A DNA stretch of 64,000 nt. Origin: Parvularcula sp. (lineage in GTDB: Bacteria > Pseudomonadota > Alphaproteobacteria > Caulobacterales > Parvularculaceae). This document shows positions 60,019 to 64,000 of the stretch, piece by piece. The DNA is taken from positions 1 to 64,000 of the forward strand of contig PAIP01000033.1 of the NCBI GenBank assembly GCA_002704915.1. The letters run 5' to 3'. A program made the position numbers and the translations under genes. Numbering within the stretch: position 1 is the first letter of the stretch; each line of letters opens with the position of its first letter. The notes below the pieces were generated by a model. The model saw only the letters and a program-made list of their open reading frames with translations, was not told where the DNA came from and searched no databases.

Positions 60019-61953
60019 TTACGGCGCGCCGCCAGCCTTCCCGGCAATGTCGCTGCACAGATAAAGGTAATAGGCGTCCGGCGGCGCGGCGGTTTTATCC
60101 ACGGCGCGATCGACGGCGAGGGGAAGGGCCCATTTCTCAGCCCACTTCGCATTGTATGCGAATTCCATAACGACCGCATCGGGGCCGTCAGGATGGCGGC
60201 AAACTTCGACGAGGTCTTTGAACTGAGGCTTGTTGAGCGCCCATTCCTCTGTTCTTTCTTTTGGTTCGACCCAGTAATTCAAAAAGTCCCGTCTATCCAA
60301 TGGGGCGACAATCTGAGCTCTTTGTATGTATTCGCGCGTCGTTTCCTCAGAAAAGACGATGCCGGCGCCCTGATTGACAGAAACAAAACTCGGTCTTTGC
60401 AATAAGAACCATGCCTTCTTCAGGCCTCGCCGCCAATAGACTTCGTCACTTGTGCTGAGATGACGTTGAAAAGGCGTCTCTTGGCCAACATAGCGTTCGA
60501 TAATCTGTTCTTCATTGGTCCGGCGATCCCATGACGCAATCCCGGCAATAAATATCAGACTACTGAGCGTAAGCGGCCGCCAGCCTTGTCGCGTCCAGGA
60601 AGACGATGCAAACGCAGCGCATAAGATAATCAACAAAGCAAAGTCAAAGATGACATAGCCCGGGGCGGCGACGCCGGTCCAATACAGAGCGATGTTCGGA
60701 ATAAGCAGGTAAATTCTGGGGATTCCCAGAAACACGGCGGACATAACGAAAATCATGATGCAGGCGAGTTTCGTCATCCGGCTATAGGCGGGCGAGCCTT
60801 GGCGAATTTGAAAGGTCATGAGCGCCAGAGCGCCGATCATGGCAAGCTGTCCCGCCAACAGATTGGACCAGAGCGCCCCTGCAAACAGGATTGCCGTCAG
60901 CGCCAGCGCATTGGTTTCCTGGCGCCACAGCCTGTAGAGCACCAGCCCAAGGCCGGCATTCCCGAGAACCGCAAGAAGCCAGCTTGCGCGCCAAAACTGC
61001 AATTGAAGGATGAGAACGCTTTTCAGCCATTCCCCGCCGACAAGCGCGACCACAAGGGCGGCGCCTGACATCGCCACGACGGCAAGGAATATGCGGCGCG
61101 CGGGACCGAATAAAACAAGTGCGGCGCATGCGGCCCCCGCCATATGGATAAACAGCCACCCCCAGTCAAAGACTCTCCATGCGCTCAGGAACGTAAAAGC
61201 GCTTCGCTGCCGCACGGCGTCGTACCAGCTATCGTCCATCGCCTGAAATAAACGGTCGAACGGCGAAATGCCCATAAGGGAGAGACCAAGAAAAACAAGA
61301 ACGCCGGCGACCGGAAGAACCCAGAACCGTCTATCCTGAAAAGCCAGGTAAAGACCGCTAGCGGCCAGCCCCGGAACCGCCATCAGCGGGTGAAAAAGAA
61401 TCGCGACCACAGCGACGGCTGCGGCGCGCAATAACTGCATGTTGACCACGCATGCGAGCCCATGCAGAATCAGCGCTTCGCTGAAAAGGCGCGGCGTTAC
61501 GAATCCCTCTCCGTAAAAAAGAATGGACATGCCGCTATAAAGGCTAACGCCCGCTACGACTCCCAACAGCGACGCCGCGCACTCATCCCGGTTGTGCGAT
61601 ATCTTTGAAAAGAGGCGTACAGCTCCCGTCATCCAGAGTAGCTGCCCCGCCATCACCAGGAAAAAAGACGCCTGTCCGATGCCGAAGCGGGAAATCAACC
61701 AGGCGTATATCGGCGAGAATATCGTGTAATCATCCTGGGAGCCGAAACGAAAAAACAAATCATGGCTGAATGTTTCCGGCTTCAGCTTTAAAAGAGCCTG
61801 GCCGGCGTAAAGAACGCCGTCATGGATGAGGCCGCGATAGGGATGAGCGAGCATCCATAGACCCAGGAGGCCAAGAGCGTAGGCCGCGCCTATAATGGTT
61901 TCTTGCGAGAGCGCGCTTTTCCCGGAAAATGATAGTGCTTTTAACATCGGCAT
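60019..61953 (-). CDS. Large multi-pass membrane protein of unknown function
   Basis: About 644 residues; ATG 61953 (GCGGAAG upstream) or 61962. Around a dozen hydrophobic segments cover residues about 15-490, beginning AYALGLLGLWMLAHPYRGLIHDG. A soluble C-terminal domain of about 150 residues follows, rich in Trp, Tyr and Arg (YWVEPKERTEEWALN). The first loop LIHDGVLYAGQAL with acidic residues after TM1 recalls GT-C-type glycosyltransferases, but I do not recognise the family. It is 25 nt after the FAD oxidoreductase, in the same operon as a GtrA protein, so cell-envelope glycan work is likely. Confidence 0.7.
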   Translation of the reverse strand: MPMLKALSFSGKSALSQETIIGAAYALGLLGLWMLAHPYRGLIHDGVLYAGQALLKLKPETFSHDLFFRFGSQDDYTIFSPIYAWLISRFGIGQASFFLVMAGQLLWMTGAVRLFSKISHNRDECAASLLGVVAGVSLYSGMSILFYGEGFVTPRLFSEALILHGLACVVNMQLLRAAAVAVVAILFHPLMAVPGLAASGLYLAFQDRRFWVLPVAGVLVFLGLSLMGISPFDRLFQAMDDSWYDAVRQRSAFTFLSAWRVFDWGWLFIHMAGAACAALVLFGPARRIFLAVVAMSGAALVVALVGGEWLKSVLILQLQFWRASWLLAVLGNAGLGLVLYRLWRQETNALALTAILFAGALWSNLLAGQLAMIGALALMTFQIRQGSPAYSRMTKLACIMIFVMSAVFLGIPRIYLLIPNIALYWTGVAAPGYVIFDFALLIILCAAFASSSWTRQGWRPLTLSSLIFIAGIASWDRRTNEEQIIERYVGQETPFQRHLSTSDEVYWRRGLKKAWFLLQRPSFVSVNQGAGIVFSEETTREYIQRAQIVAPLDRRDFLNYWVEPKERTEEWALNKPQFKDLVEVCRHPDGPDAVVMEFAYNAKWAEKWALPLAVDRAVDKTAAPPDAYYLYLCSDIAGKAGGAP

Positions 61954-61978
61954 CTTCCGCATCGGTGCGAGATGTTTG

Positions 61979-63559
61979 CTAAGCCGCTTTTTCTTCGTGA
62001 TAATCGTCGTCGATATTGACGTCCCAGATGGGCTGCTTGTCCCGAGTGTTTTTGAGGATGGCTTTAACGGCATAATATGCCGTCAGCATGGAATGATCCT
62101 GATTGTTGTAGCGGTGCATGCCGTTGCGGCCCACGAGATAAAGATTGGGAATGGAATCGGTGAATTCGCGAACCGTCGAAAACTCCGAATAGGCGCCGTA
62201 ATAGCCCGGATAGGCTTTCGGAACGCGCAACACCATGCCGTCCATCAGGTCTTGCTGATCGGCGAGGCCGATTTTTTCCATTTCGCTGATGCCGAGATTG
62301 ATGAGGTCGGAGTCCGACATGCTCCACAAATGATCGTTCTCCTGACAGAAATATTCCATTCCGACCCAAACAGTATTCGGGTCAGCGATCATGTAAGGGC
62401 TCCAATTGTTGAAGAATTGGAGACGCCCGACCGTCACGCCCTTGTCCTGAATGTAAATCCAGTTATCCGGCGTCAAATTGATGGGCGAGTTCGGATCGGC
62501 GCCTGAAGTTTTTTTGAGACGCTTCAGGAGAAGCCCAACCGTAATGAAGTCGCGATATTCAAGAGCGTTGGCGATGCGGCTGACGGGTTCCGGCGCCGCG
62601 GGACGCATGGCGTTGATGAGGTCCACGATCGGCATCGTTGAAATCACGTGATCGGCGGGAATGGTCGTGTGCGCGCCGCTGTTCTGGTCTTCCGCCGTGA
62701 CATGGGTGATGTTGCCGCCGATAACGCCGATATTGACCGCCTTGCAGCGCCGGCGAATGACGGCGCCTTCTTTTTGAACCTTGTCTGCCGTGGTTTCCCA
62801 CATCTGGCCGGGACCGTATTTGGGATACAGAAACTCTTCGATCAGGCTCGTATTCTCCGCGCCGCCGCCGATCAGGCCGAGCTGACGGAAAGGCGCCTTG
62901 ACCGCGTGCGCGATGGCTTTCGTTACCGAAAGCCCCTTGATGCGCTGCGCGCCCCATTCGGCGCTGATTTCGCTGCAGGGAACGCCCCAGACCTTTTCCG
63001 TATAGTCCTTGAAAAATGTCAGATAGAGTTCCTGCCCGAAGCGGTTGATCAGAAAATCTTCAAGCGATTCTTCCTGCGGGCGTGGATTGATGCGGGCGGC
63101 GCCATAGCTCGCAAGCATATGCGCCACGCGCGCGGGGCCAAGCTTCATCGCCGTATCGATATTGGCCTTCACGGGATAAGAGAAGAACTTGCCATTGTAA
63201 TAGATGCGCGAAAGACGCTGGCGGATGAGCATCACGCGCTCTGCATCGTCGGATACGCTGCCGGCGAGATCGACCGAGCGCGACTTGTTCTGATAGGCGA
63301 TGTCAACGGACTCGCGCCCACCGTCGCTGGCGATCGGCATCATGTCCCGCCACCAGTCCATGACCCAATCCGACTTGGAGAAGAAGCGGTGACCGCCAAT
63401 ATCGATACGGTTGCCGTTGTAATTCACAGTCTTGGAGATGCCGCCGACAAGGCTGTCCGCCTCCAGAACGGTGACTTCCATATTGCCCGCCCGGGCCAGC
63501 TCGTAAGCGGCAGTCAGGCCCGCGGGGCCCGCCCCGATGATAACGACGCGATTTGACAT
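61979..63559 (-). CDS. NAD(P)/FAD-dependent oxidoreductase, UDP-galactopyranose-mutase-like
   Basis: 526 residues from ATG 63559, with GGGAGGCGAAATA upstream, in a TAATG overlap with the GtrA gene stop. The N-terminal dinucleotide fold [21 protein letters not shown] is followed by [15 protein letters not shown]-binding flavin amine-oxidase/UGM-like features continue through [19 protein letters not shown] near the C-terminus. Relatives are annotated as protoporphyrinogen oxidase-like or UDP-galactopyranose mutase-like and often sit with GtrA and glycosyltransferases. A role in envelope sugar modification is the best inference. Confidence 0.85.
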   Translation of the reverse strand: MSNRVVIIGAGPAGLTAAYELARAGNMEVTVLEADSLVGGISKTVNYNGNRIDIGGHRFFSKSDWVMDWWRDMMPIASDGGRESVDIAYQNKSRSVDLAGSVSDDAERVMLIRQRLSRIYYNGKFFSYPVKANIDTAMKLGPARVAHMLASYGAARINPRPQEESLEDFLINRFGQELYLTFFKDYTEKVWGVPCSEISAEWGAQRIKGLSVTKAIAHAVKAPFRQLGLIGGGAENTSLIEEFLYPKYGPGQMWETTADKVQKEGAVIRRRCKAVNIGVIGGNITHVTAEDQNSGAHTTIPADHVISTMPIVDLINAMRPAAPEPVSRIANALEYRDFITVGLLLKRLKKTSGADPNSPINLTPDNWIYIQDKGVTVGRLQFFNNWSPYMIADPNTVWVGMEYFCQENDHLWSMSDSDLINLGISEMEKIGLADQQDLMDGMVLRVPKAYPGYYGAYSEFSTVREFTDSIPNLYLVGRNGMHRYNNQDHSMLTAYYAVKAILKNTRDKQPIWDVNIDDDYHEEKAA

Positions 63560-64000
63560 TATTTCGCCTCCCGAGCGAACCAGGATGTTTGAAACAGAAA
63601 AATTTTCCGCATCAAGAAATTGAAGATGAAGGTGAAGAAGACCGTTGCGATTTTTGCTATCGGATAAGCAAGGCCTGCTATTGATACGAAAGAAGCCATG
63701 AGCCCTTGCGTTAGGCAAAGACCGAGAATGCCGATCACCACGAAGAGAGCGAATTCCGACTTTCGGTCCTCATACCGTCTCTCCCGGAAAATCATCTTGA
63801 TCGAGGTCAGGTAGAGAAAAACGCTGCCGGCGATGAAACCGACAGCGCTTGACACAAGATAATGCCATCCCGCCCATTCGGTCAGTCCGACAAGAAGTGA
63901 AAAGTCGATGACAAGAGCGAGCCCGCTGGCGCCCGTATAATGTGCAAATTCACGAACGGCGCCGGGGAAGCCGGCGCGCGTATTCCGCAGGGTTGCCGGC
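63559..64000 (-). CDS. GtrA-family membrane protein (5' end beyond window)
   Basis: At least 146 residues are open to the window edge; the true start lies beyond 64,000. About four membrane segments are visible, starting with [20 protein letters not shown], then [33 protein letters not shown] and [21 protein letters not shown]. The last segment plus RKIFLF is characteristic of GtrA proteins, which help flip polyprenyl-linked sugars. Its stop overlaps the FAD oxidoreductase start (TAATG). Confidence 0.87.
   Translation of the reverse strand, partial: PATLRNTRAGFPGAVREFAHYTGASGLALVIDFSLLVGLTEWAGWHYLVSSAVGFIAGSVFLYLTSIKMIFRERRYEDRKSEFALFVVIGILGLCLTQGLMASFVSIAGLAYPIAKIATVFFTFIFNFLMRKIFLFQTSWFAREAK

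Overview
The window is GC-rich, tightly packed bacterial chromosome. It has short divergent promoters, many 1-11 nt gene overlaps and the mosaic palindromic intergenic repeats typical of Alphaproteobacteria. Almost every gene from 1 to about 60,000 resembles a family known from lignin-derived aromatic catabolism in sphingomonads (Sphingobium sp. SYK-6, Novosphingobium). I read the organism as a marine or soil alphaproteobacterium that degrades lignin oligomers. The genus cannot be fixed from this window. No tRNA, rRNA, CRISPR array, insertion sequence or integrase was seen. The similarity statements come from remembered reference sequences, not from database searches.

Region 1 (60-12,271). 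A LysR regulator is divergent from a six-gene run: a split phenylphosphate-synthase-like pair (2284-5341), a biotin carboxyl carrier, a biotin carboxylase, a carboxyltransferase and a HAD phosphatase (8808-9653). This is the composition of the acetovanillone (4-hydroxyacetophenone) carboxylation system acvABCDEF/hpe. An amidohydrolase, an SDR and a LigF-like beta-etherase glutathione transferase follow.

Region 2 (12,621-22,730, all minus strand). An operon of two cupins of the 2,4'-dihydroxyacetophenone dioxygenase type, a VOC protein, two SDRs, two zinc alcohol dehydrogenases and an exported metallo-beta-lactamase-fold protein lies downstream of a TonB-dependent receptor. An AraC regulator follows.

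Region 3 (23,146-39,155). It contains an aldehyde dehydrogenase; a hydroxycinnamoyl-CoA hydratase-lyase with a MarR regulator, a good operator palindrome and an aromatic-acid symporter; a Nu-class GST; a second MarR divergent from a lignostilbene dioxygenase coupled to a DUF3237 (PhcF/PhcG-like) protein; an aldehyde dehydrogenase-LigW-MFS operon; and a translationally coupled pair of LigF-like GSTs.

Region 4 (39,414-59,993). Two related modules of LigD/LigL-type SDR, SnoaL-like protein and CmcJ/NvfI-type Fe(II) oxygenase are present. One also has a LigW-like decarboxylase and a second lignostilbene dioxygenase. The other has a MetE-like zinc methyltransferase and glutathione-dependent formaldehyde dehydrogenase. 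Between them lie a PQQ-cytochrome c dehydrogenase, an AraC regulator, benzoylformate decarboxylase, an acyl-CoA ligase and an MFS transporter.

Region 5 (60,019-64,000). An unrelated membrane/envelope operon: a GtrA-like protein cut by the window edge, a FAD oxidoreductase and a large multi-pass protein.

Together the genes suggest uptake and funnelling of phenylcoumaran, beta-aryl ether, biphenyl, hydroxycinnamate and acetophenone units towards vanillate-type acids. No ring-cleavage genes and no classical vanillate O-demethylase (VanAB, LigM) were recognised here. That makes the dioxygenase/MetE-like/formaldehyde dehydrogenase module the least understood and most interesting part.
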